DNA of 64,000 nt from assembly GCF_000427905.1 (NCBI RefSeq), contig NZ_ATYX01000008.1, positions 94,840 to 158,839 of the forward strand, given 5' to 3'. Of the stretch, positions 27,168-35,821 are shown piece by piece. This stretch comes from Thermocrispum agreste DSM 44070. Lineage in GTDB: Bacteria; Actinomycetota; Actinomycetes; Mycobacteriales; Pseudonocardiaceae. The position numbers and the translations under genes are program-made. Numbering within the stretch: position 1 is the first letter of the stretch; every line of letters starts with the position of its first letter. The notes under the pieces are model-generated. The model did not search any database. It had not been told where the DNA came from and saw nothing but the letters and a program-made list of their open reading frames with translations.

Positions 27168-28360
27168 ACGACTACCGCATTCCACTCACGGATCGCCTGC
27201 TCGGCGTCCACCGCGGAGATCGCTTGCGCAGCGGGCAGGCCGGACAGCCGCTGCACGCCGATCCCGTCCCACCCGAGTCCGTGCTTGGCGACACCGATGA
27301 GCACCATGCGCGAGTACCGGTCGCGCACCGTGGACAACCCGCGGACGTCGCGCTGATCCACCCGGCCAGTGACCGCGACCAGCAGCCCGCCACCACCGGC
27401 ACCCGAACCGGCCAGCGTCTTCGGCACGATCACGTCGCCTTCTGGCTCGTCGCTCTGGGCGACGTCACACAGGGCGTCGAGGATCCGGCGCAGCGCCGCC
27501 GGACCGCCAGGCGTGGCGACGTCGATGCCGCCCGGCGTGAGCAGCCGGCACCGATGGCCCGCCAGCGCGGCCGGCTTGACCAGCGAGGCCGCCACCTGCA
27601 CCGCCTGTTCGAACTCGTCCGGGCGCAGCACCCGCTTACGGGTGTCCAGCAGCACGCTGAACCGAGGCTGATCCGGGTCGATGTAGTCGCGCACCATCAG
27701 CCGGCCGGTGTGCGCGGTCGCCTTCCAGTGCAGGTGCCGCACCTCGTCGCCGATCACGTACTCCCGCACGTCCCGCAGATCCGACGACCCGTGCAACGGC
27801 TCGTCGATCGCCCGGCCCTCGTGGTGGTGCCGCGGATACCCACCGACTCGTTCCCGCGCCGGGTAGGTCTTGGGATAGACCCGCAAGGTGGCCGTGTTCC
27901 CGGTGGCCAGCGGCCTCCGCACCACTCCGAGCGGGTCGACCCTGGCCATCTGCAACGGCCCGACGGTGATCCGCCCCCGGCGCTCGGTGGGCAGCTCGTA
28001 GTGGAAGGTCGCGGTGCCGCCCGGCGGCAGGGACGGCACCAGAACGCTGTGCTCACCGCCATGCTCGATCCGATCACGCGCCAGGAAGGCCGATTGCCGC
28101 CGTCGCGTCGGATTGGTGACCCGCAACGTGGCCAACGCGGGCCGGCCGCTCTCCACCCGATCCGGATAGACCTCGCGTCGTACTTCGACCCGCGGACGCC
28201 GGACGGTCGTGACCACGCCCGCGATCAACGCCCCCAACGCTGCTCCCGCCACCGCGCGCAGCATGGGCCACCCCGCCAGCTCACCGGCCGCATACAGGGC
28301 GATCGCGGAGATCAGCACGGCAACGCCCCGCCTGGTGAGGCGCACGGCAGGCAATCGCAT
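27164..28360 (-). CDS. DUF58 domain membrane protein
   Basis: A 398-residue protein. Two N-terminal hydrophobic segments (about 12-48) are followed by a beta-rich region (VTNPTRRRQSAFLARD) and the DUF58 vWA-like core: REYVIGDEVRHLHWKATAHT and GRLMVRDYIDPDQPRFSVLL with DTRKR, a degenerate MIDAS-like site. DUF58 proteins pair with MoxR AAA+ ATPases, as they do here (start codon 3 bases after the MoxR stop). Such pairs act as chaperone systems for envelope or metal-enzyme assembly. Confidence 0.9.
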   Translation of the reverse strand: MRLPAVRLTRRGVAVLISAIALYAAGELAGWPMLRAVAGAALGALIAGVVTTVRRPRVEVRREVYPDRVESGRPALATLRVTNPTRRRQSAFLARDRIEHGGEHSVLVPSLPPGGTATFHYELPTERRGRITVGPLQMARVDPLGVVRRPLATGNTATLRVYPKTYPARERVGGYPRHHHEGRAIDEPLHGSSDLRDVREYVIGDEVRHLHWKATAHTGRLMVRDYIDPDQPRFSVLLDTRKRVLRPDEFEQAVQVAASLVKPAALAGHRCRLLTPGGIDVATPGGPAALRRILDALCDVAQSDEPEGDVIVPKTLAGSGAGGGGLLVAVTGRVDQRDVRGLSTVRDRYSRMVLIGVAKHGLGWDGIGVQRLSGLPAAQAISAVDAEQAIREWNAVVV

Positions 28361-28363
28361 GGC

Positions 28364-29308
28364 TCAGATCTGGTTGATCGCCGGAGCCGGGGTGGCCGCC
28401 AGCACCTCGTCGACCACTTCGGACGACGAGCGCTGGTTCAGCTCGGCGTCCGCGGTCAGCACCAGGCGATGCGCCAGCACCGGCTGCGCAACGCTCTTCA
28501 CGTCGTCCGGGGTCACGAACGCCCTGCCCTCGGTGGCCGCCATCGCCTGGGCGGCCCGGACCAACGCGATCGAGCCGCGCGGGCTGGCGCCGTAGCGGAC
28601 CGCGGCGTGCTCCCTGGTCGCCGCCGCGAGCCGGACCGCGTAGGAGACGATCGCCGGGTCCAGGTACGCCTGCCGGACCTGGACAATCGCCTGGCGCAGC
28701 GTGTCCAGGTCGACCACCGGCGCCAGCTCGTCCGGGTTGATCCGCGCAGTGTCGCCCATGACCACCCGCACCTCGGCGTCGTGGTCGGGGTAGCCGACGG
28801 CGATCCGCATCAGGAAGCGGTCCAGCTGCGCCTCCGGCAGCCGGTAGGTGCCTTCCATCTCGATCGGGTTCTGGGTGGCGACGACCATGAACGGGTCCGG
28901 CACCGGATGGGCCGTGGCGTCCACGGTGGCCCGGCGCTCGGCCATCACCTCCAGCAACGCCGACTGCGTCTTCGGCGTGCCCCGGTTGATCTCGTCGGCG
29001 AGCACCACGTTGGCGAAGATGCCGCCGGGGTGGAACTCGAACCGCTCGGCGTTCTGGTGGTAGACCATCACCCCGGTGATGTCCCCGGGCAGCAGGTCCG
29101 GGGTGAACTGGATGCGGTTCCACGTGCCGCCGATGCTGCGCGCCAGGCAGCGGGCCAGCGTCGTCTTGCCCAGCCCCGGCACGTCCTCGATGAGCAGGTG
29201 CCCTTCGGCCAGCAACGTAGCGATGGCCAATCGCACCACGTCCGGCTTGCCGCGCACCACGCGCTGCACGTTCTCGGCGATCAGCCGGTACACCTCGGCT
29301 ACGCCCAC
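28364..29308 (-). CDS. MoxR-family AAA+ ATPase
   Basis: A 314-residue ATPase: Walker A DVPGLGKTTLAR (K48), Walker B NVVLADEINRG, sensor 1 VVATQNPIEMEGTY and sensor 2 ARYGASPRGSIALVRA-like helix, giving the MoxR layout. GTG 29308 has GGGAGGA directly upstream; an upstream extension of the frame overlaps the Fn3 gene in the wrong frame. MoxR proteins act with vWA/DUF58 partners, here the next gene. Confidence 0.93.
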   Translation of the reverse strand: MGVAEVYRLIAENVQRVVRGKPDVVRLAIATLLAEGHLLIEDVPGLGKTTLARCLARSIGGTWNRIQFTPDLLPGDITGVMVYHQNAERFEFHPGGIFANVVLADEINRGTPKTQSALLEVMAERRATVDATAHPVPDPFMVVATQNPIEMEGTYRLPEAQLDRFLMRIAVGYPDHDAEVRVVMGDTARINPDELAPVVDLDTLRQAIVQVRQAYLDPAIVSYAVRLAAATREHAAVRYGASPRGSIALVRAAQAMAATEGRAFVTPDDVKSVAQPVLAHRLVLTADAELNQRSSSEVVDEVLAATPAPAINQI

Positions 29309-29373
29309 GCGGTTCCTCCCTCGCCCTCCAGCTGCCCGACGTGCCCCGACCCTACTGACGTGCGGGCGGGTGA

Positions 29374-31542
29374 TCACCACACCATTTCGTTCGACTTGAC
29401 CTTCGTGCCGTCCGGCAGGGTCGCCACCACCCACACGGTGTGCCCGGTCCCCGCGTAAGCGAAGCGATCGGTGGAAGCCGTGCCGTCCTCGTCGATGACG
29501 ATCGTGGCACCCGGGTTGTCGTAGTCCGGATCGCTGGAATACGGATCCAAGTGCACGCTGCTGCCCGGCTCGAATCCGGTGAACTCGATGTGCATCCACG
29601 CGCAGCCGGGGAGGTCGCCGCAGTACTCGTCGGTCGGCTCGCCCTTGGTCAGCACCAGCTTCGGGCCGATGACCTGCACGGTCGCGCCTCGGCCGCGCGG
29701 ACCCCGGCCTGCCCGGTTCTCCCCGCTCGCGTAGAACGTGTAGCTGCCGGGCGGCAGGTTGCCGATGACCAGCTGCCGCGTGGCCGTGCCGCCGTTCGAG
29801 GCGGCATTGCACAGCATCGTGCGGCCTGCGCTGTTGCGTTGCCAGGTGACGCGGCACGTCACGTTCGGATCACCGCCACCGTCGACCCGCACGGTCAGCG
29901 TCACCTCACGGTCACCGGTCTGACGCGCGGAGACGACGTCGACGGTCGGAACGGCGCGCGGCGTCACTGCGCGCGAGTTCGCCTTGGTGCCCAGCCCCGC
30001 CGCGTTGCGGGCGGCGACGGTGAACACGTAGCTCCGGCCGTTGGTCAGCCCGGTGATGCGGGCGCTCGTGGCGTCCGCCGACACCGTTCTCGACCCGCCT
30101 GCCCACGTGATCCGGTATCCGGTGATCGCACCACCACCGGTGGACCTCGGCGGCGACCACGAGACCACGGCCGAGGCGTTGCCCGGGCTCGCCGAGACGT
30201 CGCGCGGTGCGCCCGGCGGCGTCGCAGGCTTCGGATCGGGGAGCACGTTGCCCTCGGGCCGGTCGTCGACCGACCGATCGGATGCGGACGGCTGCTCCTG
30301 CTGCCGCCGGGGCCGTTCCCGATCGGTGCGGTCGGGTCGGCGGCTGGGCGCCCGGTCCACGTTGCGATCGGCGGTGCGGTCCTTCGCCGTCCTCTCTCCG
30401 TCACCGTTCGCACCGGTCAGGTCGACGTCCGCGACCTTGCCGTCGTGATCGACCACCAGGACGTGATCCCCACGCTTGCCGTCCGCGTAGACCCGGCCGT
30501 CCTCACCGGTGATCAACGGCTGCTCGCGGTCGGCAGGCTCGCCGGGCAGCTGCTGCCTGGCGATCTGCCGTCCGTCACCGCCGTACGTCTCGACCGTGTT
30601 CGACGACCGATCCAGCAACGCCACCGCATCACCGGTGGACGCCGGGCCCTCGTAGTCACCCCCGGCCAACGGCACGATCAGCGGCTGCTCGGGCCGCCCG
30701 CTTCTGGTCAACGGCTTGGCGTCGACCAGCACCAACCGCTTGGCCTGGGGGTCCAGCACCGCCACCCGGCCGTCCACGTCCCGCGGCGCGACCTCGACTT
30801 CGGTGGGCACGTCCACGCCCATCGGCACCCCTTCGCCCAGGCCGGCTGGCCCGAGCGGGTGCACGCTGTCGGTCGTGGTGTCGACGAACGCTGGCCGGTC
30901 GGCGACCACGGTGAGCTTCCCGCGGTGCCCCTCCGGCACGCTGACCGGACAGCTCACCAGCCGCGCGTCCTTGGCCAGCCAGCACAGCAGCCCGTTGTCC
31001 ACCCGCAGCAGCCACAGCGTGCCGTCGCTGGTCACCACCGGGTCCGCCAGCGGGCCACCTACGTCGATCGGGCCGCCGTCGGCGCCGAAGCGCATGATCC
31101 GGCCCGCCTGCCGGTACACCGCGTACGGCCCGCCGTTGGCCTCCAGCATCACCGGCGGCTCCGGCGACACCGACGGCCGGACCCCGGCGACGCTCATGTC
31201 GGCCTTGCCGAACTCGACCACGTGCTCCTTGCCGACCACGTACCCGCTCTTGTCGCCCTGGACGACCTGGCTGTCGGGGTCGGCCATGCCGTTCATGTCG
31301 ACCTCGGCGTCGACGGCCTGGCTGGCTCCGTCGACGTGATACACCGTGTCGGTGGCCTCGTGGTAGACCCAGTGGCCGGATGAGAAGAAGTGCAATCCGT
31401 GCAACGGCTTGGCCGCTCCGCTCAGCGCCACGACCACGGCCGCGACGCACGCCAGGACCAGCACGACGACCGGCACCCGGCTGCGCCATCTGCGCTGAGT
31501 CGTGCCAACCTCCCCGGACCGCACGTGATCAGCGTAATTCAT
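29374..31542 (-). CDS. Fn3-containing membrane-anchored surface protein
   Basis: A 722-residue protein. A single N-terminal membrane helix (about 23-43) is followed by an exported beta-propeller-like part (about 50-375, repeating SDGTLWLL / DVDGRVAVLDP / GEDGRVYADGK blades). A charged disordered linker (about 385-430) leads to a clear fibronectin III domain (PPGAPRDVSASPGNASAVVS, about 437-520), a second Fn3-like module with Cys pair, and a C-terminal domain with two Cys (DEYCGDLPGCAW). First gene of the Fn3-MoxR-DUF58-TgpA operon, 65 bases before MoxR. In bifidobacteria the equivalent cluster is implicated in surface interaction and signalling. Confidence 0.87.
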   Translation of the reverse strand: MNYADHVRSGEVGTTQRRWRSRVPVVVLVLACVAAVVVALSGAAKPLHGLHFFSSGHWVYHEATDTVYHVDGASQAVDAEVDMNGMADPDSQVVQGDKSGYVVGKEHVVEFGKADMSVAGVRPSVSPEPPVMLEANGGPYAVYRQAGRIMRFGADGGPIDVGGPLADPVVTSDGTLWLLRVDNGLLCWLAKDARLVSCPVSVPEGHRGKLTVVADRPAFVDTTTDSVHPLGPAGLGEGVPMGVDVPTEVEVAPRDVDGRVAVLDPQAKRLVLVDAKPLTRSGRPEQPLIVPLAGGDYEGPASTGDAVALLDRSSNTVETYGGDGRQIARQQLPGEPADREQPLITGEDGRVYADGKRGDHVLVVDHDGKVADVDLTGANGDGERTAKDRTADRNVDRAPSRRPDRTDRERPRRQQEQPSASDRSVDDRPEGNVLPDPKPATPPGAPRDVSASPGNASAVVSWSPPRSTGGGAITGYRITWAGGSRTVSADATSARITGLTNGRSYVFTVAARNAAGLGTKANSRAVTPRAVPTVDVVSARQTGDREVTLTVRVDGGGDPNVTCRVTWQRNSAGRTMLCNAASNGGTATRQLVIGNLPPGSYTFYASGENRAGRGPRGRGATVQVIGPKLVLTKGEPTDEYCGDLPGCAWMHIEFTGFEPGSSVHLDPYSSDPDYDNPGATIVIDEDGTASTDRFAYAGTGHTVWVVATLPDGTKVKSNEMVW

Positions 31543-31620
31543 CGGGCTCCGAAACCGTCCAGCCGCGAACCGGGCAGTGGCACCAAGCTGTCATCGCACA
31601 ACCGGAGACAAAACAACACA

Positions 31621-32868
31621 TCACCGAGTAGCCGGTGGCAAAACCAATTCGAAAATTGCTCCCCCTTGTTCGGCGTTGTATACGCTCAACGTGCCGCCGT
31701 GCGCCAGCGCCACCCAGCGCACGATGGACAGCCCGAGCCCGGACCCTCCGCTGGTGGTGAACCGGTCGAACGCCGACTGCGCCACCGCCGGATCGATGCC
31801 CGGGCCGCTGTCGGCGATGGTGACCCTGCCGTTGGCCACCGCGACGTGCACGATCGCCTTCTGGCCCGGCAGCCTGCCGTAGCGCAGCGCGTTGTCCAGC
31901 AAGTTGGTCACCGCCCGCTGCAGCAGCACCGGGTCGCCGTGCACCATCGTCGGCGCGGCGGTCACGGTCACCTGGGCACCGTCGGCCGGAGTCTCCTCGA
32001 CGACGCCGGTCACCAGCTGGTCGAGCCAGATCGGCTGCATGGTCAGCTGCTCGACGCCCGCCGCCAGCCGGGCGCGCACCAGCAGCCCGTCGATGATGCC
32101 GCCCATCCGCTTGGCCAGCCGGACGGTCCGGGAGAGCAGTTCCTCCCGCTGCTCCGGGTTGCGCTCGGCGGCCTCGGCCAGCGCCCGCAGCGCGGCCACC
32201 GGCGTGCGCAGGTCGTGCGCTGTCTCGGCGAGCAGCGTCTCCTGCTGTTCCAGCGCACCGGCCGCAGGCCGGATCGCCCTCCCGGCCAGCAGGTAGCCCG
32301 CCACACCCACCACCCCGATGAGCAGCACGCAGCCGCCGACGATCAGCAGAACCATGCGATCGTGCCGGGCCGCCTCGGGTTCCGCGTCGGCAACGGAGAC
32401 GACCGCGCCGACGTACGGGCCTTCGGTGTCGGTGCGGAACCGTTCGGCGGCGAACCGGACGGTTCGGTCGTCGGGCGTGGTGGCGTAGCCGACCTGCATC
32501 CCGTCGGCGACGACGGCCCGTCGCGCGATGTCGGTCATCAGCTCCGCCGGCACGTCGACGCACTGACGGGCACTGTCGTGACGGGTGAACGCCTGGTCCG
32601 CGGGGACGACGGCGAACTGGGGACATGTGTCGTTGAGCGGGTCGTTGATCACCCGCTCGAGCAACAGGCTGTCGTCGGCGACGCCGAGCGCGCGCAGCAC
32701 AGCAGTGGTCACCCTGGTCAGCTCGGCGTCCAGGCGCTGCCTGCCCTCGTCCGCGTCGGCCTCGATCAGCAGCAGCGCCAGCACGATCACCGCGACCGCG
32801 TTCATGGCGGTGAACAGGGCAGTCAGCAGCCAGCGCAGACGGCGCAGGCGATCCGCGGCGCTTCTCAT
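31621..32868 (-). CDS. Sensor histidine kinase (HisKA/HATPase_c), no adjacent OmpR partner
   Basis: A 415-residue kinase. Two membrane helices (about 12-35 and 172-194) frame a 135-residue exported sensor with two Cys (C82, C103) that could form a disulfide. The H-box is AETAHDLRTPVAAL (H218); N-box NLLDNALRYG; G-boxes DSGPGID and GGSGLGLSIV. No HAMP is obvious. ATG 32868 gives the usual membrane topology; the frame extends upstream into repeats. No response regulator is beside it. The divergent LuxR gene at 33634 has an atypical receiver and is not an obvious partner. Confidence 0.88.
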   Translation of the reverse strand: MRSAADRLRRLRWLLTALFTAMNAVAVIVLALLLIEADADEGRQRLDAELTRVTTAVLRALGVADDSLLLERVINDPLNDTCPQFAVVPADQAFTRHDSARQCVDVPAELMTDIARRAVVADGMQVGYATTPDDRTVRFAAERFRTDTEGPYVGAVVSVADAEPEAARHDRMVLLIVGGCVLLIGVVGVAGYLLAGRAIRPAAGALEQQETLLAETAHDLRTPVAALRALAEAAERNPEQREELLSRTVRLAKRMGGIIDGLLVRARLAAGVEQLTMQPIWLDQLVTGVVEETPADGAQVTVTAAPTMVHGDPVLLQRAVTNLLDNALRYGRLPGQKAIVHVAVANGRVTIADSGPGIDPAVAQSAFDRFTTSGGSGLGLSIVRWVALAHGGTLSVYNAEQGGAIFELVLPPATR

Positions 32869-33100
32869 ACCGTTCGGTCGCTGGTCATCGGATCCTCGCG
32901 TCGCCCACGGACATCTGTTGCCGAGGTCTTCCGCCGACGGCTCCGGCGCAAGACCACCTTGCCCCGCAACGCTAATGCGTGGAGTGAGCTTAACCGGATC
33001 GAACGCCGCGACATGGCAGCAAACGGCCGCTGCCGCGCCAGGCGCCCGAGCACGCCCACCGAGCGGGCACTGTGGCACTGACCCACCACGAGGGACGCGG

Positions 33101-33203
33101 CTGCGCACCGGGCACCCCGACCCTGCGACCGGAACCGCTGACCGCCACGAAGAGACATGGCCGCTGCACGCCGGGCACCCCGACCCTGCAACCGGAACTG
33201 CTG
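33101..33203. repeat. Direct repeat, two 40-bp copies 63 bp apart
   Basis: Copies at 33101-33140 and 33164-33203 share CGGGCACCCCGACCCTGC and CCGGAAC and differ at about four positions. Noncoding. Confidence 0.7.
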
Positions 33204-33363
33204 GCTCGCTGCGAGGGGACACGCCACTGGCACGAACGAGTGGTTGTGCGAGCTTGACACTCGCTCGAACGGAGTAACGCGCCCTTGCCACCCCGGCCCG
33301 GCGGTACTACTGCCGGTATTGCTTTCGAAACGTCCCGGACATGCCAGGAATCACCCAGCAGAC

Positions 33364-33402
33364 TGACCGTACGGTCAATTTTCCAGGCTGACCGCCCGGT
33401 CA
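33364..33402. promoter_or_regulatory. Two tandem 14-bp palindromes, TetR-type operator
   Basis: TGACCGTACGGTCA (33364-33377, perfect) and TGACCGCCCGGTCA (33389-33402) are each preceded by C and followed by AATT, with centres 25 bp apart. The form TGACCGnnCGGTCA is typical of TetR/FadR operators. They are about 230 bp upstream of the LuxR start. Confidence 0.6.
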
Positions 33403-33633
33403 ATTATCACGGCCGATCTCGCCGCGACGAGCCTACTGTCGAGGGAGATCACGAAATTCTGCAGGCGTATGACTGGCGAAACTCGCCCCGGCGAGGTAGA
33501 CATAATTGTTCACTCGGTTCGACGATTCGAGGAACTCGTACCGAGAACGGGCGTCATACGACCACTGTGAGGGGCGTCGCCTGACTGCCGGCCTCGGCGG
33601 ATCCACGCGGCAGCAGCGACGGGAGGAGGGACT

Positions 33634-34455
33634 ATGAAGGTCAAGGACACCAGGCCCAGCGGCCAGTTGCACCGAGCGCTCGGACCAGCGAACGGGTACC
33701 CGAACGGGTCGTCGACGGCCAAGCGAACGGTCACCGTGGGGGTGGTGGAGACCGTTCCGCTGTACCGGGACGGCCTCACCGCGCTGATCGAGCGCACCTC
33801 ATGGGCCAAGGTCGCCGCGCACTCGGCCAGCCAGCAGGGTGCACTGCTGATGAACGAGCAGCTGACGCCCGACATCGTGCTGCTCGACTCCGGCCTGGCG
33901 CCCAACGCTCATCTGGTCGAGCTACTGACCGCGCACAAACTCCACGCACGGGTCGTGGTGCTGGTGCGCGACGCCGACCGCAACCCGCGCTACCTCGCGT
34001 CCTGCATGCGTGCTGGGGCGCACGGCGCGGTGCCACGGACCGCGGAACCGCAGCGTGTCCTGGAGGCGGTTCGGCAAGCTGCCCGCGCCCATCGGTATCT
34101 CGACCCGGCGCTGGCCTCGCTGGTCACCCATCCCGAGGCCCAGCCGCCCGCGCAACGCCGCGCCGGCGACGGTGAGGCGCCGCCTCCTCGCGTCCCCCTG
34201 TCGCGCCGCGAGTACCAGGTCATGCAGCTCATCGCCGAGGGCCAGGAGAACGCGGCCATCGCCAAGGAGCTGTTCCTGTCGGTGGAGACGGTCCGGACAC
34301 ACGTCAAGAGCATCCTGCGCAAACTGTCCGCACGGGACCGCACGCATGCGGTGTCCATCGCGTTCCGCACCGGGATGCTGTCCATCTCACCGGACGCCGC
34401 CCGGGACGACGATCTGGCGGCACCGACCACGCCGACCCGCCCCGTCCGGCGCTGA
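33634..34455 (+). CDS. LuxR-family regulator with atypical receiver domain
   Basis: A 273-residue protein. Residues 32-150 have the receiver fold with Asp at the phospho-site (D85 in PDIVLLDSGLAP). The first-strand acidic pair is reduced to E39 (VGVVETVPL) and the conserved Lys loop reads GAVPRT with no Lys. Phosphorylation-dependent switching is therefore doubtful. The C-terminus carries a NarL/LuxR HTH (about 187-250; LSRREYQVMQLIAEGQENAA, then FLSVETVRTHVKSILRKL). Start ATG 33634 after GGGAGGAGG. Divergent to the orphan histidine kinase. Confidence 0.85.
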   Translation: MKVKDTRPSGQLHRALGPANGYPNGSSTAKRTVTVGVVETVPLYRDGLTALIERTSWAKVAAHSASQQGALLMNEQLTPDIVLLDSGLAPNAHLVELLTAHKLHARVVVLVRDADRNPRYLASCMRAGAHGAVPRTAEPQRVLEAVRQAARAHRYLDPALASLVTHPEAQPPAQRRAGDGEAPPPRVPLSRREYQVMQLIAEGQENAAIAKELFLSVETVRTHVKSILRKLSARDRTHAVSIAFRTGMLSISPDAARDDDLAAPTTPTRPVRR

Positions 34456-34466
34456 CCCCGACTCGG

Positions 34467-34496
34467 GCCGACCAGATCCCGGTGGGCCCGGTCGGC
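34467..34496 (+). terminator. Hairpin after the LuxR gene
   Basis: GCCGACC and GGTCGGC, 7-bp arms around a 16-nt loop, 12 bases past the stop. Weak on its own. Confidence 0.35.
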
Positions 34497-34554
34497 GGCG
34501 TGTCGACGGGCCCGCGGGTCGCCGCGGCCAAACCACCGCGGTCGGTCGGCGTGG

Positions 34555-35485
34555 CTAATCGAAGAAGAGGTGAAAAACGCACCACCACGTCTTGCCGTTC
34601 ACTGACAGCCTGGACACCATGAGCGCGCCGTCCGCCGGCTTCCCGCCGAGCGTGCCGCGCACCAACCGCGTCGCGTGCGCGGGGCTCGCTTGGGTCACCT
34701 GACCGAGGGTCAGCTTCGCGTCGTCGTCGAGCAACTTGGCCAGTCCCCCACCGATGATGCTCGGGCATTCCAGCCGCAGCACGCTCTGGTCCCTGTCGTT
34801 GATCTTCCGCACGACCCTCTTCATGAACTGGTCAGCGGCGGGCGGCACACCGCCTTGCCACCGTTCGTCCGGCTCGCTGGTCTTGCTCGGCTGCGGCGGC
34901 TTGAGCGGGGAAGGACCTTCGAAGGTCACTGCGTCCCAGCACACGGTCCCGCCTTGCTCCTCCACGTGGACCTTGAGCACGGTCCTGTCCTGTGCGGTGG
35001 ACAGCCTCATCGAGGCCACCACGAAGTGGTCGTTGTGCTTGAGGATCCGGAACAGCGTCGCCGAGCGGATCTCCGGCACGATGTCGATCGTGCGGTCCAC
35101 CGTCGAGCGCCGCTTCGGGCACGCCACCTTCTTGAGCGCTGCGGTGTCCTTGCGGTTGAGTCCTTCGGCGATCCGGAAGACGAGACGTTCCCCAGGGGAT
35201 GTCTGCGGGCGCTTGGTCGGCGCGATTCGCTCAGTGCCGCCCGCGACCGCCCGCTGATCCTCGTCGCCCGACAGGAAGAATCCAGGCGCGAGGAATCCGG
35301 TGACACCGACGATGCCGAGGATGACCACCACCGCGACGATGCCGACGATGCGGGGTGGTCGATCTCTTGACGGGCGGGGGAACCGGCACGGGCGGTGCCG
35401 CCGGGAGATGCTGCTCGCCGGGCGTGGTGGCTCCCTGCTGCGAGGAGCCTGCCCCTTGCTGCCGTGGGTCGTGCGGAGTCGTCAT
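34555..35485 (-). CDS. Membrane-anchored hypothetical protein with an apparent frameshift
   Basis: The C-terminal frame (GTG 35331 to stop 34555, 258 residues) has a membrane helix IVAVVVILGIVGVTGF, then an exported alpha/beta domain with repeated NTF2/DUF4878-like character (RLVFRIAEGLNRKDTAALKK, DQFMKRVVRKINDRDQSVLR) and Cys residues. Upstream, another frame from ATG 35485 reads MTTPHDPRQQGAGSSQQGA and a Pro-rich PAAPPVPVPPPVKRSTT, the usual cytoplasmic tail before such a helix. Removing one C from the CCCC run (35352-35355) joins them as STT-RIVGIVAVV. So the gene is probably one protein of about 309 residues with a 1-base insertion or sequencing error. Function unknown. Confidence 0.6.
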
Positions 35486-35821
35486 GGTCGTCCCATCACT
35501 CGATGACACCTGCCGGACTCGATGACACTTGCCGGCGCGTGTCGCCGTCTGGTCCTCACCGACACCGACCCACCCGCGTCCCGTCAGGTTGGGTCTCCGC
35601 CGTCGGCGCCGGGTGGAATGCCGCTCATGATGGCGCGACGCGGCCCGACCGGGGACAGTGCGGCGAATTTCACCCGGACGGACTACCTCGATGCCCGGAC
35701 GGGTCGCGTCACGCCGACCACTTGCCCTAGTTACCGGCAGGTAATATCCTCGGAGTTACCGGCAAGTAATAGCCCGCAACGCGGCACCACGCACGCGGAG
35801 AGACGAATCCGGAGCCACGAC
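35486..35821. other. 336-bp upstream region of fadE5
   Basis: A divergent gap between the frameshifted membrane protein and fadE5. I see no gene. The proximal part holds the two TetR-like boxes at 35731-35769 and a -10-like TAATAT (35742-35747) overlapping box 1. GGAG lies 7 bases before the fadE5 ATG. Confidence 0.5.
35731..35769. promoter_or_regulatory. Two TTAC..GTAA operator boxes before fadE5
   Basis: TTACCGGCAGGTAA (35731-35744) and TTACCGGCAAGTAA (35756-35769), 25 bp apart, on the same face of the helix after about 2.4 turns. Box 1 overlaps a -10-like TAATAT. They resemble the palindromes at 54129-54142 and 57152-57165 near the TetR/fabG4/fadA2 genes, so the same TetR protein may repress fadE5. 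Confidence 0.6.

Larger units (their letters stand above)
32869..33633. other. 765-bp divergent region with repeats and operator
   Basis: It separates the histidine kinase from the LuxR regulator. There is no credible gene. It contains a direct repeat at 33101-33203, two TGACCG palindromes at 33364-33402 and the LuxR ribosome-binding site GGGAGGAGG at 33621. The stretch 33403-33600 is less GC-rich than its surroundings and may hold the LuxR promoter. Confidence 0.55.
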
